A DNA stretch of 24,987 nucleotides, taken from positions 1 through 24,987 of the forward strand of contig CAZAQB010000040.1 in assembly GCA_964487155.1 (NCBI GenBank), written 5' to 3'. A program made the translations under genes and the position numbers. Positions 15,600-21,833 of this stretch are shown here, in pieces. This DNA comes from CAZAQB01 sp964487155. Lineage in GTDB: Bacteria; Pseudomonadota; Gammaproteobacteria; Nitrococcales; Nitrococcaceae. The notes below the pieces were generated by a model. It was not told where the DNA came from, made no database searches, and saw only the letters and a list, made by a program, of their open reading frames with translations. Each line of letters opens with the position of its first letter. Positions within the stretch are counted from its first letter, which is position 1.

Positions 15600-15960
15600 A
15601 GCGCTCGGAGAGCTCCATGCGGTCGCCCGCCCCCAGCGACACCTGGCGCCCGTCCAGAGTCTGGAACTCACGGCCTCCCAGATCCTTGCGATAGACATGG
15701 TAGACGGTGGCCTGGCCGCTGCCGCCATCCACCACCCGCACCGTCATCACCTGATGGGCGTGCTGCCACTGCAGGTAGAACACCAACAGGGCGCCCAGCA
15801 CCAGCAGGCCCAGCAGGGCGTAGCCGGCCAGGGCGCGATTCGCGAAACGCCGGGCCGGCGGCCGCGCCGCCGCGGGCGGCTGAGAGGCGGACCGGCGGGC
15901 GCGGGTGACCAGCAGCACGATCACCAGCACGACGGCCGTTACCAGGAGCTGGGCCAGCAT
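15598..15960 (-). CDS. Small two-helix membrane protein, unknown function (120 aa)
   Basis: The start at 15960 has GAGG 5 bases upstream and begins directly with a membrane helix (residues 2-20, LAQLLVTAVVLVIVLLVT). A basic, Pro/Ala-rich loop (RARRSASQPPAAARPPARR) and a second helix (about 45-66, LAGYALLGLLVLGALLVFYLQW) follow, then a C-terminal soluble part with VMTVRVVDGGSGQATVYHVYRKDLGGREFQTLDGRQVSLGAGDRMEL. By the positive-inside rule both ends would face the periplasm. I do not recognise a named family. The much longer open frame upstream is the shadow of the CmcJ-like gene. The stop codon lies in the terminal repeat of the 309-bp element, so the present C-terminus may have been set by that insertion. 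Confidence 0.72.
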   Translation of the reverse strand: MLAQLLVTAVVLVIVLLVTRARRSASQPPAAARPPARRFANRALAGYALLGLLVLGALLVFYLQWQHAHQVMTVRVVDGGSGQATVYHVYRKDLGGREFQTLDGRQVSLGAGDRMELSER

Positions 15961-16134
15961 CGAGTCCTCGGCACGGGTGAGCGGCGCCCTCGAAGAGTCA
16001 GGCGGACTGAACCATAGCACTGCCGGCGCCGCCGGGGCGCAGCATTTGAAATTGGTGCCTCGAGCCCCCAGTTCCTCCCTATCACAGGCAGTCTCCCGGC
16101 AGTCAGTGCCGCGTGCCGCGGGAGGTAACTTCGG

Positions 16135-16968
16135 ATGAACGCTGGCATTCCCACTCAAGCCGCATCCGCTGGCCGGGTCCTTGCGCGGATCACCTACATG
16201 GTGCCGGGCGCATCCAAACCCTACGTGGAAACCGAAGCCCTCACCGGCGCCGAGCACCCCCGCTACCATGCCGAAATGCAGGATCGAGAGGTGGAGATCG
16301 CCGACGGCCGGGCGCTGGCCGGGCAGCTGTCCCTGGACCGGGATGGCATCGAGCTGCGCCACCGCCCCACCGCGGTCGCCGACCTCTACGACGATGCGGC
16401 GGTGGAGCGGAACTACTACCCGGAGATCGAGGCCCTGGTGCGGGAGGCCACCGGCGCCTCCCGGGTGATCATCTTCGATCACACCCGGCGTACCGACGCC
16501 GGCCGCCAGGGGGCTGCCAAGCGACCCGCCAGCCGGGCTCACAACGACTACACCGAGTGGTCCGGCCCCCAGCGGGTGCGGGATCTGCTGGGGGAAGGCG
16601 AGGCCCAAGCCCTCGGCGACCGGCCGGTGGTGCAGGTGAACGTCTGGCGGCCCATTCACGGGCCGGTGCTGCGCTCTCCCCTGGCGGTGCTGGACGCCGC
16701 CAGCCTGGCCCCGGAGGATCTCGTCGCCACCGACATGCACTACCCGGACCGGGTGGGTGAGATCTACCACCTGGCCTACAATCCCGGCCACCGCTGGCTG
16801 TACTTCCCGGCCATGGAGCGCGACGAGGTGATCCTCATCAAGGGCTACGACTCGCGCGCCGACGGCCGGGCCCGGTTCACCCCCCACACCGCCTTCGAGG
16901 ATCCCACCTCCCCGGCCGATGCCCCGCCGCGGGAGAGCATCGAGGTGCGCACCCTGGCGCTGCTCTAG
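16135..16968 (+). CDS. CmcJ/NvfI-family oxidoreductase (Fe(II)/2-oxoglutarate dioxygenase-like)
   Basis: The 277-aa protein matches the family that includes CmcJ of cephamycin clusters and fungal NvfI/AsqJ-like enzymes. Visible marks are SRAHNDYTEWSGPQRV with H136 and D138 (the HxD of the 2-His-1-carboxylate iron site), VNVWRPIHGPVLRSPLAVLDAASL, and YNPGHRWLYFPAMERDEVILIKGYDS with H219 as the likely second iron His. RFTPHTAFEDP near the end would hold the 2-oxoglutarate or substrate. Bacterial homologues outside antibiotic clusters are common and their substrates are unknown. GGGAGG lies about 10 bases before ATG 16135. It is divergent from the small membrane-protein gene (174 bases between starts), which may share its promoter region. 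No biosynthetic cluster surrounds it, so a specialised-metabolite role is not supported here. Confidence 0.85.
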   Translation: MNAGIPTQAASAGRVLARITYMVPGASKPYVETEALTGAEHPRYHAEMQDREVEIADGRALAGQLSLDRDGIELRHRPTAVADLYDDAAVERNYYPEIEALVREATGASRVIIFDHTRRTDAGRQGAAKRPASRAHNDYTEWSGPQRVRDLLGEGEAQALGDRPVVQVNVWRPIHGPVLRSPLAVLDAASLAPEDLVATDMHYPDRVGEIYHLAYNPGHRWLYFPAMERDEVILIKGYDSRADGRARFTPHTAFEDPTSPADAPPRESIEVRTLALL

Positions 16969-17027
16969 CAGCCTGTCGGAGAGTTAGCCCCCCCCGCGCC
17001 GAGTGCCAAACAGGGGCGGTTTTTCGC

Positions 17028-17756
17028 TCAGCGGCCCAGCTCCCGCTCCAGTACGCCCGCCAGCTGGAACCATCCCGGGCGGGTCAGCACGACGTTGTCC
17101 ACCAGCACCGTGGGGGTGCTGGTGACCCGCAGGCGGCGGGCCACGTCGCGGCTGCGCATGACCGCGGGGCGGTGGCGCTCGGCCTCCATGCAACGCCGGA
17201 AGAGGCCCACGTCCAGCTCCAGGGATTCGGCGTAGCCGGCGAAGGTCCCAAGCGGCCGGGCAGCATCAGCCCACTGCGACTGGCCCTCGAAGAGGGCAAC
17301 GTGCATGGGCCAGTAGCCGTCCTGATCGCCGGCGCAGCGGGCCGCCATGGCGGCGGGGACGGCGTTGGGATGCTGGTCCAGAGGAAAGTCGAAATACACG
17401 AAGCGCACCTGGCCGCTCTCGACATACTCCTCGAACAGCCGCTTGACGCTGTCCGAAAACCGGGCGCAGGCCGGGCACTGGTAGTCGGAGAACTCCCGCA
17501 CTACTACGGGCGCGTCGGCGTCACCCCGGGAGACTCCGTAGCGGTCCAGCTCGGCGGGGAACGGCCCCGCCCCTTCGGGCGCGGTGGGCAGCTCCCCCAC
17601 CGGCGCCACCGTGGGCGTGGTGATCCAGTAGAACAGGCCGCCCAGACCCGCCAGCGCCAATACCGCGGCGCCCCCCAGAAGCCAGCGCCGGCCCGACGCC
17701 GAGCGCCCCGGCCCAGGCCCTTCCCCCGCCTGCCGGCGGCGTTTCGCCTCTCCCAT
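17028..17756 (-). CDS. Membrane-anchored DsbA-like thiol:disulfide oxidoreductase
   Basis: The 242-aa protein starts with a basic cytoplasmic tail (MGEAKRRRQAG), then one membrane helix (about 24-44, WLLGGAAVLALAGLGGLFYW), and a periplasmic thioredoxin-fold domain of the DsbA/DSBA-like (BdbD, Thioredoxin_4) type. The active site is C94-P-A-C97 in FSDYQCPACARF, and the cis-Pro loop is TSTPTVLVDN near residue 215. The domain also has FVYFDFPLDQHPNAVPAAMAARCAGDQDGYWPMHVALFEGQ, typical of DsbA-family proteins with an inserted helical domain. Two further Cys (in ARCAGD and RRCMEAE) may form a structural bond. ATG 17756 has GGAGGG 5 bases upstream. It makes or isomerises disulfides; its direction cannot be told from sequence. 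It converges on the CmcJ-like gene. Confidence 0.88.
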   Translation of the reverse strand: MGEAKRRRQAGEGPGPGRSASGRRWLLGGAAVLALAGLGGLFYWITTPTVAPVGELPTAPEGAGPFPAELDRYGVSRGDADAPVVVREFSDYQCPACARFSDSVKRLFEEYVESGQVRFVYFDFPLDQHPNAVPAAMAARCAGDQDGYWPMHVALFEGQSQWADAARPLGTFAGYAESLELDVGLFRRCMEAERHRPAVMRSRDVARRLRVTSTPTVLVDNVVLTRPGWFQLAGVLERELGR

Positions 17757-17862
17757 ATCCGTCCCTCCGTCCCGGTGTCGTGGCGTGTATGCGCCGGCGA
17801 TTCTGCATCAAAGCCGCGCCCACGGGGGAGATCCCTGGGCTGGACCCGCCGGGGAAGGTAGC

Positions 17863-17891
17863 CTAGCAGCCTGAGTCCGACAGGTTGCTAG
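17863..17891. repeat. CTAGCAGCCTG hairpin abutting MITE copy 3
   Basis: CTAGCAGCCTG and the near-inverse CAGGTTGCTAG pair around agtccga. The last CTAG is shared with the MITE end. The same half (CTAGCAGCCTGTCGGA) stands alone at 16966-16981, and its inverse (CAGGCTGCTAG) sits directly beside MITE copies at 5812 and 24936. Confidence 0.65.
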
Positions 17892-18056
17892 GCCGAAGAT
17901 TTCATGAATTTGTGCTGATATCGCGTAGGATATTGGTTTCACAAGGGACTTTTCGAAGGAGCGGCGTATCGGTGAGTACGGCCGACTGAGAAAAGATTCC
18001 TTGTGGGGCCAATAGACAAGCGAGATCGGTGCAAATTCATGGAATCTTCGGGCTAG
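17888..18056 (-). mobile_element. MITE-like repeat, copy 3 (complete, inverted)
   Basis: A 169-bp inverse of copy 2 with only scattered differences, bounded by CTAG at both ends. It lies between the DsbA-like gene and the small Cys-rich gene, whose ATG is 4 bases past the element end. Being inverted relative to copy 2, it could recombine with it and flip about 12 kb. Confidence 0.88.
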
Positions 18057-18060
18057 GCGC

Positions 18061-18252
18061 ATGGCACAGCCCGGCGCTTCTATTCCCCTGCCGCCGCCTC
18101 CCAGGGAGCCGGATCCCGAGGAATGCTGCGGCTCCGGCTGCGAGCGCTGCGTGTTCGATCTCTACGAGGAACGCCTGGAGCGCTGGCGGCGGCGCTGCGA
18201 GGCCCTGCGCCGGCAGGCGGACCTGCCAACGCAGCGCGGCCCGGAGCAGTAG
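18061..18252 (+). CDS. Small Cys-rich protein, oxidoreductase-like N-terminal family
   Basis: The 63-aa protein reads PLPPPPREPDPEECCGSGCERCVFDLYEERLERWRRR. This is the signature of the short oxidoreductase-like family (PF09791-type), with five Cys (CC, C, C plus spacing CCGSGCERC) that could bind a metal or Fe-S cluster. Despite the family name no reaction is established. The ATG at 18061 is 4 bases after the end of MITE copy 3, so no native ribosome site remains. The only purine-rich sequence is within the MITE end (cttcgggctagg). Expression may therefore depend on the repeat or be weak (inference). The stop lies 3 bases from the converging macrodomain gene stop. Confidence 0.8.
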   Translation: MAQPGASIPLPPPPREPDPEECCGSGCERCVFDLYEERLERWRRRCEALRRQADLPTQRGPEQ

Positions 18253-18255
18253 CTC

Positions 18256-18792
18256 TCAGTCCTCCGGCAACTGCTCCAGGATGCGGGCATGCAGGTCCCG
18301 GTCCCGGCCGCTGAACAGCACGAAGCGTATGCGGCGCACGCTGCGCAGTCCCCGCGCCTGGTCCGCCACCGTGGCCAGCGCCACCCGGGCCGCCTCCTCC
18401 AGCGGATAGCCGAAGGCACCGGTGGAAATGGCCGGAAAGCCAACCGAGCGCAGCCCGTGCTGCTCCGCCAGTTGCAGGGCACGCCGATAGCAGGAGGCCA
18501 GCAGCTCCGCGGCCGGCTCGTCGTGTCCGTAAACCGGGCCCAGGCAGTGGATGACGTGGCGGTTGGGCAGCCGTTGGCCGCTGGTGATCACGGCCTCGCC
18601 CGGAGGGATCGGAGCCAGCGGGACGCACTCCTCCTGCAGGCCGGGGCCGGCGGCGTCATGGATGGCGCCCGCGACGCCGCCGCCCGGCATCAGGGCTGCG
18701 TTGGCCGCGTTGACGATGGCGTCCAGGTCGGGCTGGCGCACGATGTCGCCCTGCACGCACTCGATGGTTACGCCGTGGATTTCGCGCTCCAT
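18256..18792 (-). CDS. Macrodomain protein, O-acetyl-ADP-ribose deacetylase (YmdB/MacroD type)
   Basis: The 178-aa protein is a single macrodomain of the MacroD class. Visible motifs are VQGDIVRQPDLDAIVNAANAALMPGGGVAGAIHDAAG (residues about 14-49; Asn/Asp and GGGVxxAI loop for ADP-ribose) and GFPAISTGAFGYPLEEAARVAL (the second phosphate loop). These enzymes hydrolyse O-acetyl-ADP-ribose and remove ADP-ribose from Glu/Asp of proteins; in E. coli YmdB also affects RNase III. ATG 18792 is preceded by GGGAGG. The gene stands alone, diverging from the permease pair (150 bases between starts) and converging on the Cys-rich gene. There is no toxin such as DarT nearby. Confidence 0.92.
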   Translation of the reverse strand: MEREIHGVTIECVQGDIVRQPDLDAIVNAANAALMPGGGVAGAIHDAAGPGLQEECVPLAPIPPGEAVITSGQRLPNRHVIHCLGPVYGHDEPAAELLASCYRRALQLAEQHGLRSVGFPAISTGAFGYPLEEAARVALATVADQARGLRSVRRIRFVLFSGRDRDLHARILEQLPED

Positions 18793-18942
18793 AATGACGT
18801 CCTCCCGCAGCGCAGTATGGATTCTCGCCGCCGGCCTGCCGGGCCGGCTCGCCCGTCTCCGGCGGCGTGACCTCTTGCTGTCAGCCTAGCCCTCAGTACG
18901 ACGTCATGGCCAACAGGGCCAGACGTCGAAAGGCATCGCCCC

Positions 18943-19458
18943 GTGAGAATCGACCGCAGCACCCTGTTTTTCGCGCTGCTGGCGGCAATCTGCGCCGGCC
19001 TGCTGGGCTATCGGGATGGCCTCGACCGGGTGGCCCAGGTGGTCCGGGAGGCCAGCACCCTGCTGGTTGGCCTGCTGCCCCTGGTGGTGCTTGCAGTCGC
19101 CGTGGCCGCCTACGTCCAGCAGCTGCTGCCGATGGACGCGGCACGGCGCTGGCTGGGCGAAGAGAGCGGCCTGCGGGGGCTGCTGCTGATGACCGTCGCC
19201 GGGGCGCTCACACCGGGCGGGCCGTTCTCGGCGTTTCCCCTGGTGGTGGCCGTGTGGCGGGCCGGGGCGTCCCTGCCCGCCTGCGTCACCTACCTCACCG
19301 CCTGGGGGGTGCTGGGAGTGCAGCGTGCCGTGGTCTGGGACCTGCCATTCTTCGGCGCCGAGTTCACGGGCCTGCGGCTGCTGGTGTCCCTGCCGCTGCC
19401 CGTGCTGGCCGGGTTGCTGGTCCAGCTGCCGCTGTCCCGCAAGCGGGTGCGGACATGA
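18943..19458 (+). CDS. Half-size permease, subunit 1
   Basis: The 171-aa membrane protein has about five hydrophobic segments. Its core reads GALTPGGPFSAFPLVVAVWRAGASL, then a Leu/Ala-rich helix and VQRAVVWDLPFFGAEFTGLRLLVSL. The PGGP motif followed by FPL is typical of the DUF318/ArsP-type permease family, whose members usually hold two such repeats in one chain of about 300-350 aa. Here each repeat is a separate gene. GTG 18943 is the start; its ribosome site is weak. The stop overlaps the next gene's start (ATGA), so the halves are made together. Its substrate is unknown; relatives export organoarsenicals or are of unassigned function. The first helix has a charged residue pattern (GLLGYRDGLDRV). 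Confidence 0.8.
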   Translation: MRIDRSTLFFALLAAICAGLLGYRDGLDRVAQVVREASTLLVGLLPLVVLAVAVAAYVQQLLPMDAARRWLGEESGLRGLLLMTVAGALTPGGPFSAFPLVVAVWRAGASLPACVTYLTAWGVLGVQRAVVWDLPFFGAEFTGLRLLVSLPLPVLAGLLVQLPLSRKRVRT

Positions 19459-19943
19459 TCGTCGCCTACCTGCTGCTGGGAGGCCTGCTGCTGGCCTTGG
19501 CCCTGGGCGCACACCGGCAACCGGGCGGCTCACACCGGAGCGTGCTGCGACTGGCCTGGTCCCAGCTGGCGCCGCTGCTGCTGCGCCTGCCGGTCGCGCT
19601 TGTGGCAGCGAGCCTGCTGGCGGAGCTGCTGCCCGTGCACTGGTTCGCCGCCGTGCTGGGCCAGGGCTCGGGGCTCGCCGGGGTGCTGGCGGCCTCGGTG
19701 CTGGGGGCCATCCTGCCCGGCGGGCCCATGGTGTCTTTCCCCCTCGCCCTGGTGCTGTTCCGGGCGGGGGTGGGTACCCCCCAGATGGTGGCCCTGCTGA
19801 CGGCCTGGTCAGTGCTGGCGGTGCACCGGGTACTGGTGTTCGAGCTGCCCATGATGGGCTGGGAGTTCGTCTGGCGGCGCTGGCTGGTGAGCCTCGCCCT
19901 GGCACCCCTGGCCGGCGCCCTGGCCCTGGCAGTCGCACCCTGA
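19455..19943 (+). CDS. Half-size permease, subunit 2
   Basis: The 162-aa partner of the preceding gene aligns with it across the core: GAILPGGPMVSFPLALVLFRAG against GALTPGGPFSAFPLVVAVWRAG, then HRVLVFELPMMGWEFVWRRWLVSLALAPLAG against QRAVVWDLPFFGAEFTGLRLLVSLPLPVLAG. It has about five membrane segments. The start overlaps the upstream stop by 4 bases. The two most likely assemble as a heterodimer equal to one full-length permease (inference). No regulator (ArsR-type), thioredoxin-like or metal-binding gene lies next to them, so the cargo cannot be named. Confidence 0.8.
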   Translation: MIVAYLLLGGLLLALALGAHRQPGGSHRSVLRLAWSQLAPLLLRLPVALVAASLLAELLPVHWFAAVLGQGSGLAGVLAASVLGAILPGGPMVSFPLALVLFRAGVGTPQMVALLTAWSVLAVHRVLVFELPMMGWEFVWRRWLVSLALAPLAGALALAVAP

Positions 19944-20396
19944 GAAGCGGCTCAGAAAACGAATTCCGGTGCGCTTGGCCGGCGCTCGCCCGGGCCGCTG
20001 ACCCTGGCGCATAACCCCGCTGGACAAACCGCCCGCCAGCGCTCTGCCTGGGCGCTCAGGCGGCCGGAAGGTCGGCTGCTCATGGCAGCCGACCTCTTCG
20101 CCCACGGCAGCCACGCCTCACCCACCTGTCGGTTGCCGGGAGTAACCGACCTACACGCCGCCCCCTGACGCCAGCCCACCGATACGTAAAGCTCAGCCCT
20201 GAGGAGGCATTGGTCCCGGCGAGGGCGCCGCCCACAGGAGCCGTTATCCGCGCGCCAGAGCGAGGCCCCCTGTGTGAGGCTTACCCCCGGGCCGATTGGG
20301 CGCCTGGCAATGTCTCCGGGCCTCGATCAGCCAACCAGCCGAGAAAGAGAGTAGAGAGAGAGAAAGAAACAAAATCAGGTACCTGTAAGCCCCCTG
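19944..20396. other. Gene-free stretch with a hairpin pair and purine tract
   Basis: 453 bases with no supportable gene. It holds two related inverted hairpins (20069-20095 and 20128-20150) and a purine-rich run (20341-20375, gagaaagagag... to aaaa). A GGAGG near 20201 precedes a TTG frame without protein-like composition. No promoter was recognised. Confidence 0.7.
20069..20150. repeat. Inverted pair of GTCGG hairpins
   Basis: Hairpin 1 is AGGTCGGCTGC/GCAGCCGACCT (11-bp perfect stem, 20069-20095). Hairpin 2 is GTCGGTT/AACCGAC (20128-20150). Read in reverse, hairpin 2 aligns with hairpin 1, with the C-G pairs replaced by T-A pairs on both sides. About 32 bases separate them. This is a REP-like intergenic unit of a third family in this window. 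Confidence 0.75.
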
Positions 20397-20549
20397 TTAC
20401 TCCTCCAGGTGCAACACCAGCTTGCCGGAATTGCCGCCGCCGTAGAGCTCGTTCAGCACCTCGGGGAAGTCGTCCCGGCGGTGGTCCACGGCGGCGTCCA
20501 GGCCCAGCTCGTCGGTCAGGAACCGGCACTTGTCGGGCCCGCCGGCGGC
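20397..20549 (-). pseudogene. Remnant of an NADP-dependent medium-chain oxidoreductase
   Basis: The minus-strand frame reads AGGPDKCRFLTDELGLDAAVDHRRDD, typical of the cofactor-binding part of the curcumin/alkenal reductase-like MDR family (AGGPEKC..L..ELGFDAAIDYK). It then passes straight to FPEVLNELYGGGNSGKLVLHLEE and a stop, which resembles the extreme C-terminus of the same family (GLxxGxNFGKLVV). The roughly 150 residues normally between are missing, as is everything before AGGPDKC. It is thus an internally deleted and 5'-truncated gene. Its upstream edge touches the histidine-phosphatase remnant at 20550. Assigned by eye from motif memory. Confidence 0.6.
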
Positions 20550-20737
20550 TGTCCACCCCGCCGCCCGCGGGCAGCAACACCGTGCTGGTGGCCCATGGCA
20601 ACGTCTGGATGCTGGTGGGGGAGCGCCGCCCGCCGGAAGCCGGTGCGGTGGTGGTGCGGCCCCGGGAACAGGGGCGATTCGAGGTCCTCGGCACCCTCTC
20701 GCCGCGGCAGTGGGCCGAGCTGGCGGAGGGTGCATGA
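20550..20737 (+). pseudogene. C-terminal remnant of a histidine phosphatase-family protein
   Basis: The plus-strand frame reads STPPPAGSNTVLVAHGNVWMLVGERRPPEAGAVVVRPREQGRFEVLGTLSPRQWAELAEGA and stops. The GSNTVLVAHGN segment matches the second catalytic-His block (TNTVLVxHGN) of the phosphohistidine-phosphatase superfamily, and VVVRP...GRFEVLGTLSPxxW is the usual end. The N-terminal RHG-containing half is absent: upstream sequence is the opposite-strand MDR remnant. No start codon is suitably placed. Together the two remnants mark a deletion junction near 20547. Confidence 0.6.
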
Positions 20738-20819
20738 GGACGTCACGACTTGGGGGTCAGACGCGGCCAGCGTGGTAATCTTTGCGCTCGCCGGCGACCG
20801 AACGCTAGGAGCCACCGCC

Positions 20820-21293
20820 TTGGCAATCTACTGGACACCCCGCATGAGTGTGGGCAACGTGGTCCTGGACGGGGACCACCGCTACCTGTTCGCCCTGGTC
20901 AACATCGTCGAGCTGTGCCTCAACAACCCGGGGGCGCGCCACCAGCTGCGCACGGCCATGGAGCACCTGATGGAATACACTCGGGAGCACTTTACCCGGG
21001 AGGAGAAGCTGCAGATCCGGGTGCAGTACGCCAAGTACGGCGAGCACCGGGCCGAGCACCAGGAAATCATCGAGCAACTGCAGAGCATCTGGGACCGCCT
21101 GTTTCCGGACACCTCCAGGGCAGAAAGCTCGCCCGATTCCGACACCACGGCCGCCGAGCACCCCGCCGAGCTGAGCGAGCAGGAAGCGCAGGAACTGGTG
21201 GGGCTGCTGCGCCACTGGATCGTCGACCATGTGCTGAAGACCGACATCCAGATGCGCCCGCTGCTCTCCCGCTTCCCCCACACCCTGCTGTAG
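20820..21293 (+). CDS. Bacteriohemerythrin
   Basis: The 157-aa protein is a single hemerythrin domain. Iron ligands are visible in the usual order: LDGDHRYLF (His/Asp), YTREHFTREEKLQ (His and Glu), GEHRAEHQEI (His) and LRHWIVDHVLKTDIQM (His and Asp). The domain binds O2 reversibly at a di-iron centre in the cytoplasm. A TTG at 20820 is preferred as start: AGGAG lies 8 bases upstream and it yields the family-typical opening IYWTPRMSVGNVVLDGDH. The ATG at 20844 would cut off the WTP motif. An acidic linker (about residues 100-120, Asp/Glu/Ser-rich) between the third and fourth helices is longer than usual. It converges on the FeSII-like ferredoxin gene with a 9-base gap, which suggests a shared oxygen-related role (inference). 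Confidence 0.88.
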   Translation: MAIYWTPRMSVGNVVLDGDHRYLFALVNIVELCLNNPGARHQLRTAMEHLMEYTREHFTREEKLQIRVQYAKYGEHRAEHQEIIEQLQSIWDRLFPDTSRAESSPDSDTTAAEHPAELSEQEAQELVGLLRHWIVDHVLKTDIQMRPLLSRFPHTLL

Positions 21294-21302
21294 GCCGGAA
21301 GC

Positions 21303-21671
21303 TCAGGCGCCCCCCGGCTCGCCGGTGAACTCCACCAGCAGGTCCTCGTCGGTGACGATGGTCTGGCAGGCCAGGCGGTACACCGGCGGCAGGTCCAGCA
21401 CGTAGGCCCGCTCCTCGTCCTTCTCGGTGATCCGGCCGATGGATTTCAGGGTGATCCGTTCCTTGTCGGTGAGCATGATGGCCTTCACCCGGTCACCGTC
21501 CAGGTGGGTCACCTTCACCAGGCAGGACCCGCACTCGCCGTCCTCGCACTCCCGGGGAATCTTGATGCCGTGTTCCTTGGCCACCCCGAGCAGGGTCCGC
21601 CGGTCGCCGGCGGTGGCTACCACCTTGCGGTTGCGGGGCATGATGGGTGAGGAGAAGTAGATGGTCGCCAT
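21303..21671 (-). CDS. 2Fe-2S ferredoxin of the Shethna protein II (FeSII) type
   Basis: The 122-aa protein has a plant-type-like 2Fe-2S site: C42-EDGE-C47-GS-C50 and a fourth Cys102 in YRLACQT. The opening MATIYFSSPIMPRNRKV and the end TDEDLLVEFTGEPGGA match, as I recall it, the Azotobacter FeSII (Shethna) protein, which locks nitrogenase in a protected complex under oxygen stress. One of the two adjacent lysines reported to matter there is Arg here (RNRK), a conservative change. ATG 21671 has GGGAGG upstream. No nif genes are in the window, so a nitrogenase role depends on the rest of the genome. The protein may also serve as a general low-potential ferredoxin. Confidence 0.85.
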   Translation of the reverse strand: MATIYFSSPIMPRNRKVVATAGDRRTLLGVAKEHGIKIPRECEDGECGSCLVKVTHLDGDRVKAIMLTDKERITLKSIGRITEKDEERAYVLDLPPVYRLACQTIVTDEDLLVEFTGEPGGA

Positions 21672-21833
21672 GGGTTGCCTCCCGCTGCTGGCTGTAAATG
21701 GACATGGAGTCCGGAAGGGGCAGCCATGCAGTAACCGGGCCATTGGCCATGGCACTGGTTTCATTGAAATTCATTCGGACGCCCAGTGTCGCCTTCGCGA
21801 CCCTTGGCGGGAATGCGACGACGCAGCGTGGCC

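Noticed and set aside
15961..16887. Upstream extension of the small membrane-protein frame
   Set aside because: It is antisense to the CmcJ-like gene. The ribosome site and signal-like helix at 15960 mark the real start.
16985..17025. Terminator between the CmcJ-like and DsbA-like genes
   Set aside because: A C-run, a G-run and TTTTT are present, but only about four bases pair properly, so no stable stem could be shown.
17808..18062. 84-codon minus-strand frame across MITE copy 3
   Set aside because: It arises from the stop-free frame of the repeat; no start signal or family match outside the repeat.
20210..20549. N-terminal part of the plus-strand frame ending at 20737
   Set aside because: Composition is Arg/Pro/Gly-rich and unrelated to the phosphatase fold, and it overlaps the MDR remnant. 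Only the part after 20550 looks like protein.
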